NCBI GenBank assembly: GCA_037501455.1
Contig: CM074865.1
Location: 33,648,501 to 33,712,500 of the forward strand
Direction: 5' to 3'
Source of the DNA: Lantana camara
Lineage: Eukaryota; Streptophyta; Magnoliopsida; Lamiales; Verbenaceae
DNA length: 64,000 bases
The notes under the pieces: model-generated
The model's input: the letters and a program-made list of their open reading frames with translations, nothing else
Databases searched by the model: none
What the model was told of the DNA's origin: nothing
Position numbers and translations under genes: made by a program
Shown: positions 1 through 10,923 of the stretch, in pieces
Layout: every line of letters begins with the position of its first letter
How positions within the stretch are numbered: position 1 is the first letter of the stretch

Positions 1-436
1 ATGAAAAATGAAGAACAAAGTGTATGTATATGTATACATACGTTATATCGTGAAAAGAAGAGGGGAGAAAAGGGAAATTTTCAACTTGGTCCTTGAAAAA
101 TTAAATGAATGCAATCAAGTATCAATGATATGAATGTGACAATTTAGTCCTTGACAATTTATCAATTAAGTCCAAGAATTTCATAAAGTTTTATTTAGGG
201 ACAATTAAGCATGGAATCTCACAATTACATATAATTTAAGCACTTAATCATGCTCGGGGAATTAAATACACACTCACGTAATTGAATTCACGAAGAAAGA
301 ATTTTGAAAGCGTATAATTCACGAGAGGTTCAATTATATAAATTAAATCGCGCAATTAAACAATGAATAAACCTAAACCTCAAAACTCACACGCGTTGCG
401 CGCGTACCTGTACGGCCAAGAAATCGGGGTGTCACA
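1..436 (-). mobile_element. LTR fragment (E/H family), cut by window edge
   Basis: The reverse complement of the right end starts TGTGACACCCCGATTTCTTG and continues with GGCCGTACAGGTACGC. This matches the LTR starts at 33365 and 52331, so this is the first ~430 bp of a minus-strand LTR of the same family. The rest lies left of the window. It sits in older LTR sequence beginning at 437. No coding content is seen. Whether it is a solo LTR or part of a complete element cannot be told. Confidence 0.8.
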
Positions 437-832
437 TGTCACGCACACGTGGCTTCACGCGTGGCCTCGTGTGTACGGTTTATTTCGTGTATGAATTCTT
501 TACTAGAATTAATTAATTAAATTGTAATTAATTAATTTTTATCTTCAAATTAATTTTGAATTAATTGTTAAGACTATTCTAAAAAAAACTTAACCCAATA
601 AATAATTAATTGGGAATTAATTTATTTATTGAATATTGACTTTTTTAACTTTAGGAAAGTTGAAAAGTCCAGCTTCCTATTGTAGGAGAGAGAAGATTAT
701 TCTTGCAAGACTTGGAGAACAAGTTGGGAACTTATTCTTCCAATTAAATTAAATAATTAAATTAGTTAATTAGTGAGCAAAAAAACAAAGCCCATTGGTT
801 CTTGGAAACCCTAGGGGGTTCGAACCACCTAG

Positions 833-840
833 TATAAATA
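833..840 (+). promoter_or_regulatory. TATA box of LTR remnant
   Basis: TATAAATA lies just after a GGGGGTTCGAACC-like block. The equivalent GGTTCGAACCC block sits beside the minus-strand TATA-like TATATA of the N LTR near 30035. It is the likely RNA polymerase II start region of the decayed LTR. Confidence 0.5.
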
Positions 841-1250
841 CTAGGGGGTGGTGTTTCTCTTATTCTTTAGACCAACACTCACGAAATGTTAAGTTTTTGA
901 GAAAATCCAAAAGAAAAGTTTTCAAAGTAAATCCTAGCCTGACACAAGCCATAGAACTAGCATTCTCACTCGCGTGATCGTGTACTAGGACTGGTGTGGA
1001 TACGCTTTGGAGGGCTTCTACTTCGGAGTCTAATTCACAGTTCATTCGAGGGATTTCGATTGAAGGGTGTTCGTTAGGCACTAACGGCATCACTAGAAAG
1101 CGTCTATCATTGTAAGTTTCTAAACACCCTACGATACGATACGAAAATTGCAAGACAACGATTAAACTTTTGGAAAATTTTAAACTTCCGTTGCTCAACT
1201 CTTTCATGTTTTCCAACATATTTTTGCATCACTAAACTTTTAATCACGGA

Positions 1251-1357
1251 CCCACGACTCGTGAGACATCCATATCTACTTTAGTGTTGAGCAGGACCCA
1301 TCAATCATAAGGTCTCAACGAAACTTAGTCCGGAACGACCCACGACTCGTGAGACAT
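1251..1357. repeat. 19-bp direct repeats, 88 bp apart
   Basis: CCCACGACTCGTGAGACAT occurs at 1251-1269 and again exactly at 1339-1357. A degraded third copy lies near 1441. Each copy contains the palindrome CACGA-C-TCGTG. It lies in decayed LTR sequence; its function is unknown. Confidence 0.8.
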
Positions 1358-2214
1358 AGCTCATTCTAAAATGGTCAAGAAATATTATTTACTTAAAGTG
1401 ATTAATCAGGAAACTAAGAGTTAATAAGCTACACTAATTACCCTACAACTCGTAAGATAGCAATTAGTTTTACTTATTAAGTCCTAAATCCTATTGATGG
1501 AATGCTAAAGATTTTATTACTGTGATAAAATACCTATTTATTAGAAATTACACAATATTTAATAAAGGGATTTTCGAATTCCCAGAGAGTTATCTGGAAT
1601 GACCTCTCCAACATATAATGCTATCAAAATTTTAATTGTCCTGTTTAATGTAATTTCACATAAAGTGCATCACATAAGCAATTAACAGATAACATGTCCT
1701 AGCATGATACTAATTATGAGATGATCATGGGTATCCTATCTTATATGTGATTTTGGGAGCCACTCCAAAATCACTAGTTCTAACATTCATGCCACATAAG
1801 ACAGTTCATATCACATAGGGGTACAGTACTTAATGGAAAACCCTATCTTTTACATTAATAGAAACCCTCCTAAACATTTTGAGGGGTCTTCTTAGGGACA
1901 CCGTTATTCAAGTGCTGCTTGTGGATCCTTCTTATTCCATGGGTGTTTGTCTCTAAAATGAAAATAAAAACCTCACTTCCTAAGTTCTACTCTCTTTACA
2001 TAAAGTAATATGACTCATTTTTCATATTGACCATAAACAAATACACGGGGCATACCCAGGGCCAAAAACAATAATAAGGAAAGCCACATAATAAACACAT
2101 AAACGCACATAAGTGGGGCTCCAACCCCAATTGAAAACGCGCAACTATGGGGCTCCGAGCCAAATTGAAATTATTCATGTGCAGAATTTGAAATATTCAT
2201 AAGACTAACCCATG

Positions 2215-2563
2215 ATCACCTAAACTAGCATGATTCCGCTTGAATTAAAATTTACCAATTAAATTTAAAATTCCCTTGACTTCAAGTTACAACTAACTTA
2301 AATAATTTGAATATTAGTTCATTATTCAAGAATTTATTCAAAATTGAACTCGGATCAATTTTACAAAACCTCAATTAATTCAAAATCGAACTCGGTATTG
2401 AATCTTCGCCCCTCGAAAAGTTCTTTCTTCAAGAATCAAAAGTAGAATTCCTCTAGAATGCATCCACACCAACCTAGAATGAGATCAATCCAGCGAGGAT
2501 GCTAGTGCTAGAGATTGTGTATTAAAAGAAACTAAAACGAGAGAGAGAGAGAGAGAGAATTTT
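2215..2563 (-). mobile_element. Element N, left LTR, segment 1 of 3
   Basis: From about 2460 (CCACACCAACC ... GAGGATGCTAGTG) this aligns with 29890-29945 in the right LTR of N. It ends in a GA-repeat and AATTTT, where element A is inserted. The left end, expected to read TGTTGGGAA, is not recognisable, so 2215 is estimated from the right LTR length. The LTR resumes at 24034. Confidence 0.55.
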
Positions 2564-3804
2564 TGTAACGCCCCGGCTTTTCAGTCGTGTAATTTATGTG
2601 TTAATTATGTGCGCATTCAATTTATTCTAATTGGGTAACTATATGTCTTGCTTTTATATTAATTTCAATCCTTGAATATGTGAATTATTTGGATTTGAAT
2701 TTATATGAATCCTTGAATGATATGAGCATGTGTGATTGTTTGTGTATCGTTTCTAATCGATTTGAATTCCGAATTTCGTGAAAGTTTGATATGTTGTCAC
2801 TATATGTGTTATGAATGTGTATATGTGCTCGTTTTATGATTTTGGATTCTTTTGCTTGAGTTTGGTATTTAATTTGAGTTTTGGAACCAAAACGGGGGCT
2901 AACTAGCAATTAGCATACCCTTGGTTCCAGGTGTGATATCTTGAGCTCAGGAACTCGGAATTGAGTTTTGTCACCTCCATTGGAGTCGTATCGATGATTC
3001 GGATCCGATGGAACAAACCTTATATTTTTCTAAGATCATTTGGACTCCCGAATTTCAACCAAAATGAGCACCTCGCGCCTAAAATGACAAACTATTGACT
3101 TTTCCCAAGCTACGGCCCTAAAATAACACCCCTAGACCCTAAACCAAGACCTAAGCCCACTTGCATCATCTCTCCCTCTCCTTATTACCCCTCCCCCCCC
3201 AACCGAACCCCACCCCTCACAACACCCAAAATATCAGCCAAGGAAAGAAAAGAAGGAGAAAAGAGAAGAAAATGGGGGAATAGTGCAAACCTTGGAGATT
3301 TGAGCTCATCTCCTTACCATTTCTCATCCTTTCTTGAAGGTAAGCTCATATTTGTGTAGCATATCCTCTTGTGATCATTTTATGCTAGATTTTACATGTT
3401 TTTACCAAGTTATGAATTAGGGTTAGAGAAGATGATGAATAGTGGAGTTCTTGCCCTTTTCTTGATTCACCTTTGATTGCTTGGAATTCCTTTGAGATGC
3501 ATGAGTGCTAAGTGATCCTAAAGCATGTACTTAGGCTAGTTTGGACTTAGCTTGCATGGTTGTGGTTGATTTATAGACTTGTCATTGATGAAGTTTGGAG
3601 ATATGATCTTTGTGATGAATTCTTGATACTTTCCTTGAAGTTCTTGATATCTAATGTGATCAAGCTTGTATACATGAGATTATGACCTGAATTTGCATGC
3701 TTTTGATTGAGTTTCAAGTTGGTAGCATGCTTTTTTTCCTTTCCCTTTCGTGCATGCCTTAGTTGCTTTGTTTTTTAGCTACTGACCCAAATCCACGGGG
3801 GTGG
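2564..3804 (+). mobile_element. Element A 5' LTR, segment 1
   Basis: This aligns with 20886-22120 of the 3' LTR. It holds the U3 box around 2920-2970 (CTTGAGCTC ... GAACTCGGAATT), a purine-rich leader near 3238-3275, and a strong splice-donor-like GAAG/GTAAGC at 3339/3340. It ends inside a GGGGGTGG hairpin where B inserted. No reading frame of note is present. Confidence 0.88.
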
Positions 3805-6304
3805 TGTGACACCCCATTCTACAGTTCGGTCAGGTAAATTATGTGATTTAATTCCTAATTGCGTTTAGTATAGAATTAATTGAACTATGTAACGTAATTG
3901 TGTATGTGACTTTTAATCGGTGTTTTGAGATTTTGGGGATTTTGGAATCGAACCGATACCTTTTGAACAGAAATAATTAAACTGGGAAAACCTTGAACCG
4001 AACCAAGGCCAAATAAACCGGACCGAACCAACCCTTTATATCCTTGAACCCTTTCTTCCCTTTCATTTCACCAAACATATCAAGCAAGAGGAAGAGAAGA
4101 AGAAAGAAAGCTCCCAAGCCCTCCAATCTTCTCAAGCTCGTATCTTCTTCGTTTCTCCGTTATTTTTCTATCCGAAGTAAGTTCCAGAATCCCCACGATG
4201 TCTTCTAACTTTCTACCGATCGTTTTTCTTTTGGCTTTGCGATTTTGTTTGAGTTTGGAGAATTGGGTGAATAGTAAGGGTTTCATGCCAAATTTGTGAT
4301 ATTCGATTCATGGGTTGATTAGCATGATTTGAGACTTTATTTATATGCTCTATATGACTAATATGTTACATTTAATCCATGATTTTGGGTTGGAATTGCA
4401 TTTAATGCTTGGTTCCATAAATGAGCTTAAATGTATTTATGTGGGTTTGAGTTTTTGAGACTTTGTTGCATGATTCATGGTTATATATGCATACATTAGT
4501 GTATTTAGCATGTTAATTATTGAGCTTGTTGCATTTGTTGGACAAATTTTGGTGTTTTGGGAGAAATGGTTCGAACCCCCTGTTTTTCGCCCAGATTTCT
4601 GCTGCAGATATGATCCAAACGGGCGTTTGGAACTTCTTTGCTTTTTGCGAACGCCCGCTTGGGATGCAAATTTTTGGGGCAGTAGGGTTCGACATGGGCG
4701 TTTGGTGCCTTAGTACATTTTGGAAACACCAGTTTGGGAAGCCAAAATTCGTCACAGAAGGGTTTGACACCGGCGTTTGGCCATACCTTAAGAACACGAA
4801 ACGGGCGTTTCGGAGGCTTCTGTGTAAAATGTGATTTTTCAACTTTTGGGGTTCGATTTCTTTGCTTCTGAAATACTTTTATATATCCTTTTTTAGTATT
4901 AATATGCTACTTCCATGCTTTTCATTTGTTGTATGCTTTATTCGTGCTTGAGTTACATTTTGAGTATTTATATGTTTGGTTTCGGATCATTTTGGGCATG
5001 TTTTGCATCTCATGCATACCTTGCATACCGTTGGTTCATTTTGAGTCTAAGTCCCGGGTGTTGTATCCTTTTTATCTTTCAGAGCCGAGTCCGGATACCA
5101 TCGAGCCCGAGGTTTAGGTGCTCTTCTGTTCATTCGTTTCTGTTTCCGCTCCCTTTTGTTGCCAGGTGAGGTTTAGGAACTTTTTTCTTAGTTAAATGAC
5201 CTATGGCCTAATATGTGTTGATTTCTCCCCATGTATGCGAATATATCTTATATATCTATTAAATATGGATGTTTAAGATATGATTTTCGTTTTGTGAAAT
5301 ACCTTTGGGAGTTTTGAGAAACTTGATATACGAATAGGTATATGTAAGCTTTATCTTGAAACTTCTTTGTACTTTTGTTGGCTTGAGGGAGTTGTGCCTT
5401 GAAATATGGGTAGTTGGTATGATTTGGATTTGTTGGGCCCCAGAATTATGGGTAAGGAGCCCCGGTACGACAAGGGTCGTCGGGTTTGACCTGTGCGTAA
5501 TTCCATTTGAGGTGAGCACGTGCGACTCTGGAGGTTGGGGAGGCGTGCTGCTTTGAGCCCTCGGTGAACAACCGGGGAAGGAATATTGTGGGTTCGTAAC
5601 CCCTTATGTTTTTGTACTTTTAGTAGTAAGGTTTTGATTCCCGAATGCCGAGGAGTTGAGGAAGGATTGGTTTTGATTTGGTATTTGTATATTTGTGGAG
5701 TAGATGGTGGAGTCCGTACTCGCCGGACAATGATATATCTTTTATTCCGATGAATTATGAATCGAGATAGGAATTTGGTATATATATTAGTATACTTTTG
5801 AAAGTGTCTTGGTTTGTAAAACCCTAGCCTCGATTCATGATCATCATCTTATTGTCTGCTCTATATATTTATTATTGGTGTGGGCATGCGTTAGCCCCCT
5901 CACTCAGTCGAGTTGTAGACTGACCCTCTCTTTTCCCACCTTTAGTGCAGGTTGGCTCGAGCTCGGCGGGGAAGTGCGTCTTGGAGTCGTACTTAGCGGT
6001 CTAGGTCGAGTCTGCATCATATGTATTTACTTTGCTACTTTTGGGATTACTTGTATTATTTTCGCCTCGTGGGCATTGTGTATAATTGCGCTCCTGCCGA
6101 GCTTTATATTATTAATCCTGTTTATTGCTTCCACTCCTTGTTTCTTTTCTTTTGCGCGCTCTATTGGTTTTAACCCCGCTTAGCTTAGGGTGTGAGTGTA
6201 GGTCTCCGTTCGCTTAGGCTTGGGTTCATGTATGGACTTCTATTCCATATGTGAACTCGGGTTTAGGTACGGGGGATGTGCATGGTTCACGCTCGGGCGT
6301 CACA
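3805..6304 (+). mobile_element. Element B 5' LTR
   Basis: It has a TATA-like TTTATA at 4035-4040, a purine-rich leader at 4081-4110, and a perfect donor GAA/GTAAGT at 4177. The candidate mini-exon is 5083-5165 (TTTCAG before, GTGAGG after), and the candidate third-exon start is 5951 after GTGCAG, with a CTGAC branch-point-like motif at 5920. The palindrome CCAAACGGGCGTTTGG (4615-4630) opens a cluster of related hairpins to 4822. U5 ends GGGCGTCACA. Confidence 0.92.
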
Positions 6305-6313
6305 TCCTTAAAG

Positions 6314-6325
6314 TGGTATCAGAGC
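6314..6325 (+). other. Primer binding site of element B
   Basis: TGGTATCAGAGC, ten bases after the 5' LTR, matches the 3' end complement of plant initiator-Met tRNA. It would prime minus-strand DNA synthesis. Confidence 0.92.
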
Positions 6326-6542
6326 ATCCCGATGCAAAACCGGAGCTCTAGTGTCGTGTTGGGTTGTCTAGGTTGAATGGTTTAGGACAATGTGGTTATG
6401 TGCATATTAGTTGATCACTTGTATGTTTTATGTGAACATTTCTGTGATTATTTGTTCAATCTCTTACTAATAGTACATACACATGAACATGTACTAACCC
6501 TCACGCATGTATATTGGAATTTATTAATTTTTCTTTTGTAGG

Positions 6543-7490
6543 ATGCCGCCTAGAAGAGAATACCGCCGTGATAGATCTCCGGGTCGCCGACACCGTAAGC
6601 AACATTCTCCACAACCGGAATAAAACCCCTAATCTCAAGTGGAACTGGAAGGATTTATGGAGAGATTGTGTGCTTTTCTTGATACCCGTTATCGCCAAAA
6701 CACTCCACCGGCCATAAATCAAGAAGGGGGCCAGGTCACGCAAGTTTTGAGGGAGTTTCGAAACCAAAACCCCCCGAGGTTCAAAGGAGGCGATGATATA
6801 AGGGCGGAGGAGTGGCTTATACAAATGGAACAAATTTGGGAGCTCATTCCTTGTGGCTCCATAGAGAAAGCAAGATGCACCATCACTATGGTGCAAGGAC
6901 AAGCATACAATTGGTGGACTAGCGTTCGAGCTCGTATGGATGTCGTGGGAGAAGAGGTTACTTGGGAGGCCTTTACTAGGGAGTTCCGGGATAAGTTTAT
7001 CCCTCAAGTGGCGAGAGATAGGAGGTTTCGGGAATTCATGGACCTCAAATAAGGAAGTAAGACGGCCAACGAGTATATTAATGAATTTGATCGTCTCTCT
7101 CGCTATGCCCCTCATATTGCCAACGACGACCGTGGAAAAGCTCAACAATTTTTGTAAGGTTTAAGGGAGGACATAAAGGATGCACTTGAAGCCGTGGAAA
7201 CTCATACTTGGGCTCTTGTTACCGAGAAAGCCTTGAAAGTAGAGGATCGAGTGGTAGCTCGGAGAAAGGTTTCTCACACCGGGTAAGGTTCTAGTTCGGG
7301 GTTCAACAAGTACAGAAAGAGGTCGGCACAACCATCTTTGACTCCAGCCAAGCCTCAATTTAAACAACCCCGACCCACGGGGCAAGCACCACCTATTGCG
7401 CTTCCCGCGCCCGGCCAATGCACTCATTGCCAAGGAAATCACTGGGTTGAGAATTGCTTCAAGTTGCACAAGTGGTGCTATCATTGTGGT
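6543..7490 (+). pseudogene. Gag remnant of element B
   Basis: Nucleocapsid/capsid precursor of a Ty3/gypsy element. The likely start is ATG at 6543 (MPPRREYRRDRSPGRRHRK), giving a basic N-terminus that meets a stop within 26 codons. The capsid domain continues in another frame from about 6639, with PPRFKGGDD, AEEWLIQMEQIW and YNWWTSVRAR typical of retrotransposon Gag. Stops occur before GSKTANEYINEFDRLSRYAP and before GLREDIKDALE. The nucleocapsid has CTHCQGNHWVENC and then a CYHCG knuckle that is lost to a frameshift. Most stops are TAA where CAA (Gln) is expected. Not functional. Confidence 0.9.
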
Positions 7491-7519
7491 TCACGGGAGG
7501 AAATCAAAGGCCGGCTATA

Positions 7520-8071
7520 CAAGCGAGAGCTTATGCCTTGGGAGGCGAGGAAGAAGAGGCCATTGAGATCAACCCCAATACCGTGGTGGAAGGTACAATT
7601 AGCATTCATGGCACTACATTTCATGCATTGTTCGATCCCGGGGCTACACATTCATTCATATCTCGGGATCTTGCTTCATCTATGTGCATGCTTGTCACTT
7701 TGTGTGCGCATGATTATGTGGTTAGCTCTCCCCTCGGTGGTAGTTGTGTGACTTGCAGGGCTTTTAAGGGTTGTCCGGTGAGTTTTGAAGATCGGGTTTT
7801 TCTTGCGGATTTGGTTGAGATGCCGATGAAGAAGTATGGGATTATTCTCGGTATAGATTGGTTGTATGAGCATTGGGCTGTTATGGATTGTAGAAAGAAG
7901 AAGGTTTCATTGGGATCGGTGGTTTTCGCGGGCGAGAGGTTGAAGTCAAGCCCTTTTATTTCATTTGTGGAGGCTAGAGAAATGGTCCGGGACGGTGCAA
8001 CGGGTTTTGTGGCTTATCTCCTAAACAAGCCTAAGGATCAAGCCAAACTCGAAGAGACGGAGGTTGTGTAA
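7520..8071 (+). pseudogene. Aspartic protease remnant of element B
   Basis: This is the retropepsin that would cleave the polyprotein. The start VVEGTISIHGTTFHALF leads to DPGATHSF, with the catalytic Asp codon at 7634-7636. DPG in place of DSG is an ordinary variant in plant gypsy elements. The second conserved block (GIILGIDWLYEH) follows about 70 residues later, as expected. The domain itself is uninterrupted, but it lies in a different frame from the zinc knuckle and ends at a TAA (8069) just before the RT. Confidence 0.9.
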
Positions 8072-8988
8072 GAATATGCCGATGTATTCCCTGAGAGTTT
8101 GGGTTCTTTGCCACCCGATAGGGACATCGAGTTCGTTATCGACCTTTATCCCGGATCTGAGCCTTTTTCAAAGACTCCCTATAGAATGGCTCCGGCGGAA
8201 GTTAAGGAGTTAAAGATGTAACTTGATGAGCTTCTCACGTGTGGGTACATCCGTCTGAGCAGTTCTCCGTGGGTGCTCCCGTGTTATTTGTGAAGAAGAA
8301 GGACGGTACATTAAGGATGTGTATAGACTACCGTGAGTTGAGTCGGATGACAGTCAAGAACAAATACCCTTTGCCGCATATCGAGGAATTATTTGATCTC
8401 TTGCAAGGTTCCAAGGTATATTCCAAGCTAGATTTAGGGCAGGGTTGTTACCAGCTGTGGATTAGGGAGGAGGATATTTCCAAGACCGGATTTAACACGT
8501 GTTATGGGCACTTTGAATTTGTGGTAATACCGTTTGGGTTGACGAATGCTCCGGCCGTATTCATGGACATGATGCACCGGGTGTTTAGGCCATTCCTTGA
8601 TCAATTTGTGGTGATATTTATAGACGATATTTTGGTGTATTCGAGGTCTGTCGAAGAGCACGCATAACATTTGAGGATAGTCTTGGAGACTTTGAGGGAG
8701 CACAAGCTTTATGCGAAGTTTAGTAAGTGTGAGTTTTGGATCGACAAAGTCACGTTCTTAGGCCATATAATTTCGGGTAAGGGAATTGAAGTCGATCCCT
8801 CCAAGATTGAGACGGTGAAGAGTTGGGAGAAATCGAAGAATGCTTCGGAGGTTAGGAGTTTTCTTGGATTGGCGGGATATTATTGAAGGTTCTTGCAAGA
8901 CTTCTCTAAGATCGTCGCCCCGTTGATTCAATTAACGAAGAAGAAGGTACAATTTGAATGGGATAACAAGTGTGAAGAAAGTTTCCGG
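8072..8988 (+). pseudogene. Reverse transcriptase remnant of element B
   Basis: RNA-dependent DNA polymerase domain. Conserved blocks in order are [54 protein letters not shown] and the active site FIDDILVYS, with the two catalytic Asp codons at 8623-8628. The thumb region reads [12 protein letters not shown] and [15 protein letters not shown]. Internal stops lie before LDELLTCGY (8219), after SVEEHA (8665) and after LGLAGYY (8884). The first two are TAA at glutamine positions and the third is TGA where CGA (Arg) is expected. The catalytic core is otherwise conserved. Confidence 0.93.
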
Positions 8989-9503
8989 GTTCTGTAAGAG
9001 AATTTAAATTCGGCACAGGTTCTTACCCTACTCGAGGGCACTGAGGGTTATGCGGTTTACACGGATGCTTCTAAGGAAGGTCTCGCGTGCGTATTAATGC
9101 AAAATGGTCGAGTGGTGGCTTATGCTTTAAGGAAGTTGAAGGAGCATGAGAAGAATTACCCGACACATGATCTCGAGTTAGCCGCCGTGGTATTTGCTTT
9201 AAAGAAGTGGAGGCACTACCTCTACGGGGCAACGTTCGAGCTGTTTACCGACCATAAGAGCCTCAAGTACTTATTTACTCAGAAGGAGTTAAATGTGAGA
9301 CAGAGGCGTTGGAGGGAATTCTTAGAGGATTATGATTGTACGATCCAATACCACCCCAGAAAGGCTAATGTGGTAGCCGACGCTTTGATTAGGAAGGCAA
9401 GCGTGGCTAATTTGGATGTGGCATTTTCGAGTTCGAATTCGGAGCTGTTGGTTTCGGAGTGTTGGTTGATGAATCTTACCGTGAAGCCGGATTTATTCCA
9501 ATA
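8989..9503 (+). pseudogene. RNase H remnant of element B
   Basis: This domain degrades the RNA strand of the RNA-DNA hybrid. [13 protein letters not shown] carries the first catalytic Asp (9064-9066). [20 protein letters not shown] carries the Glu, [11 protein letters not shown] the next Asp, and NVVADAL the last. All four acidic positions are present. A stop near 8996 precedes the domain and another TAA (9502, expected CAA) ends the open stretch before the integrase. The domain is complete but not connected in one frame with RT or integrase. Confidence 0.93.
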
Positions 9504-9522
9504 ATTTTTAGAAGCCCAAAAG

Positions 9523-10470
9523 ATGGATCCGGGTATGCAAAAGTTGGTGGCTAAGTTGGAAAGGATTTCGAATCCTAAGTTCAATTTTGATGAGTCAGGT
9601 TTGTTGAGGTTTAAAACGAGAATATGTGTCCCAAAAGAGCTCAAGAGAATAATACTTGAGGAGGCACATCGTTCGAGGTATGCAATTCATCCGCGTGGTA
9701 CAAAGCTTTATCGGGATTTGAAGGAGCGGTTTTGGTGGAATGGTATGAAGAGGGATGTCGCGAACTTCGTGAAGCGATGTCTAACGTGCCAAAGGTGAAA
9801 GCAGAACACCAAAAACCGGGTGGAACTCTCCATCCACTTCCAATTCCCGAGTGGAAGTGGGAGCAAGTGACTATGGACTTCGTGTCCGGCTTGCCTAGAG
9901 TGAAATGAGGGTATGATGGAATATGGGTGATTGTGGATAGATTGACAAAGTCGGCTCACTTTCTCAAGGTTCGAATGACGAATAAGGTACCGAAGTTAGC
10001 AGAGTTGTATTGTAAAGAGATTGTTCGATTGCATGGAGTTCCGGCTACTATTGTTTCCGATCGGGATCCGAGGTTCACGTCGATATTTTGGTAAAAACTT
10101 CAAAAGTGTCTGGATACCAAACTCAAATTTAGCACAGCATTGCATCCTCAAACGGACGGACAATCCGAGAGGTTAATACAATATTTGGAAGATATACTTC
10201 GGGCTTGTGCTTTAGACTTTCAAGATGAGTGGGATAAACATTTACCTTTGGTCGAGTTTGCATATAACAATAGCTATCAAGCCTCAATTAAGATGGCTCC
10301 GTATGAGGCTTTGTATGGAAGGAAGTGTAGATGGACGTTGTATTGGGAAATCGAGGATTGGAAATGGACCGAGGATGGTAAACTCATAAGAGCAACGCCG
10401 AGAAACAATATTGAGGGCACTATTGACAAGGTCCGACAAATTAAACAACGGATGAAAACGGCACAAGATC
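9523..10470 (+). pseudogene. Integrase remnant of element B
   Basis: This domain joins the cDNA to the genome. The N-terminal zinc domain reads [18 protein letters not shown] ... [10 protein letters not shown] one-base deletion follows in the codons after CQ. The core has MDF (Asp at 9876-9878), VSDRDPRF (Asp at 10059-10061) and TDGQSERL (Glu at 10167-10169), which is the D-D-35-E spacing. Stops occur after LPRVK (TGA for CGA) and after SIFW (TAA for CAA). The catalytic triad is retained although the frame is destroyed. Confidence 0.93.
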
Positions 10471-10905
10471 GGCAAAAGAGTTACGCTGATAAGAGAAGGA
10501 GGCCTTTGGAGTTCAAAGTCGGAGATCGAGTCTTTTCGAACGCGTCTCCTAGGAAGGGTTCACTCGTATTGGTAAAGCTGGAAAACTTAATCCACGATAC
10601 CTCGGGCCTTTTGAGATTTTGGAGAGAATTGGAGAAACGGCGTATAGATTGGATTTACCACCTAACTTGATCGGGATACACAACGTGTTTCATGTCTCGC
10701 AACTCCGTAAATTCTACCCCGATGAGGATACTATTCTCCCAGTTGGAGATGTACAGTTGGAGCCGGATTTGACTATGTGAAACATCCGGTAGCAATCCAA
10801 GACCGGAAAGTTCAAGAGTTGAGGAATAAGAGGATTCCTTTGGTTAGGGTACTTTGGAGAGATCAGAAGTCCGAGGAATTAACTTGGGAAACCGAGGAGA
10901 AGTCC
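10471..10905 (+). pseudogene. Integrase C-terminus / chromodomain-like remnant of element B
   Basis: The C-terminal region guides integration in chromoviruses. It shows EFKVGDRVF, IHNVFHVSQLRKF, RKVQELRNKRIPLVRVLW and EELTWETEE, the usual tail of Tekay/Del elements ending in a chromodomain-like TWE motif. Frameshifts near 10550 and 10775 split it. The same tail is better preserved in M (58715-59251). Confidence 0.85.
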
Positions 10906-10913
10906 ATTTTAAG

Positions 10914-10923
10914 TGCGGGAGGT
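10914..10923 (+). other. Polypurine tract of element B
   Basis: TGCGGGAGGT directly precedes the 3' LTR and is the likely plus-strand primer site. Confidence 0.75.

Larger units (their letters stand above)
437..2214 (+). mobile_element. Decayed plus-strand LTR remnant with promoter
   Basis: No gene is visible in this AT-rich stretch. It has a promoter-like block (TATAAATA at 833-840, followed by a leader) laid out as in solo LTR C (TATAAATAG at 16900). It also has the ACACGTGGC-rich block before the promoter that C and N share. A possible LTR end, TTTTCCAACA, lies near 1218. Downstream to about 2214 is unassigned AT-rich sequence, probably further retroelement debris. Exact boundaries and family are uncertain. 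Confidence 0.45.

Noticed and set aside
860..1219. 119-codon minus-strand open frame
   Set aside because: It lies antisense to an LTR promoter region (TATA at 833) and has no recognisable domain.
6543..10905. TAA reading as glutamine (alternative code or recoding) in B and M
   Set aside because: Many stops are at Gln codons, but TGA also replaces Arg (CGA), and frameshifts and deletions are present. Plant nuclear genes use the standard code; C-to-T decay explains it.
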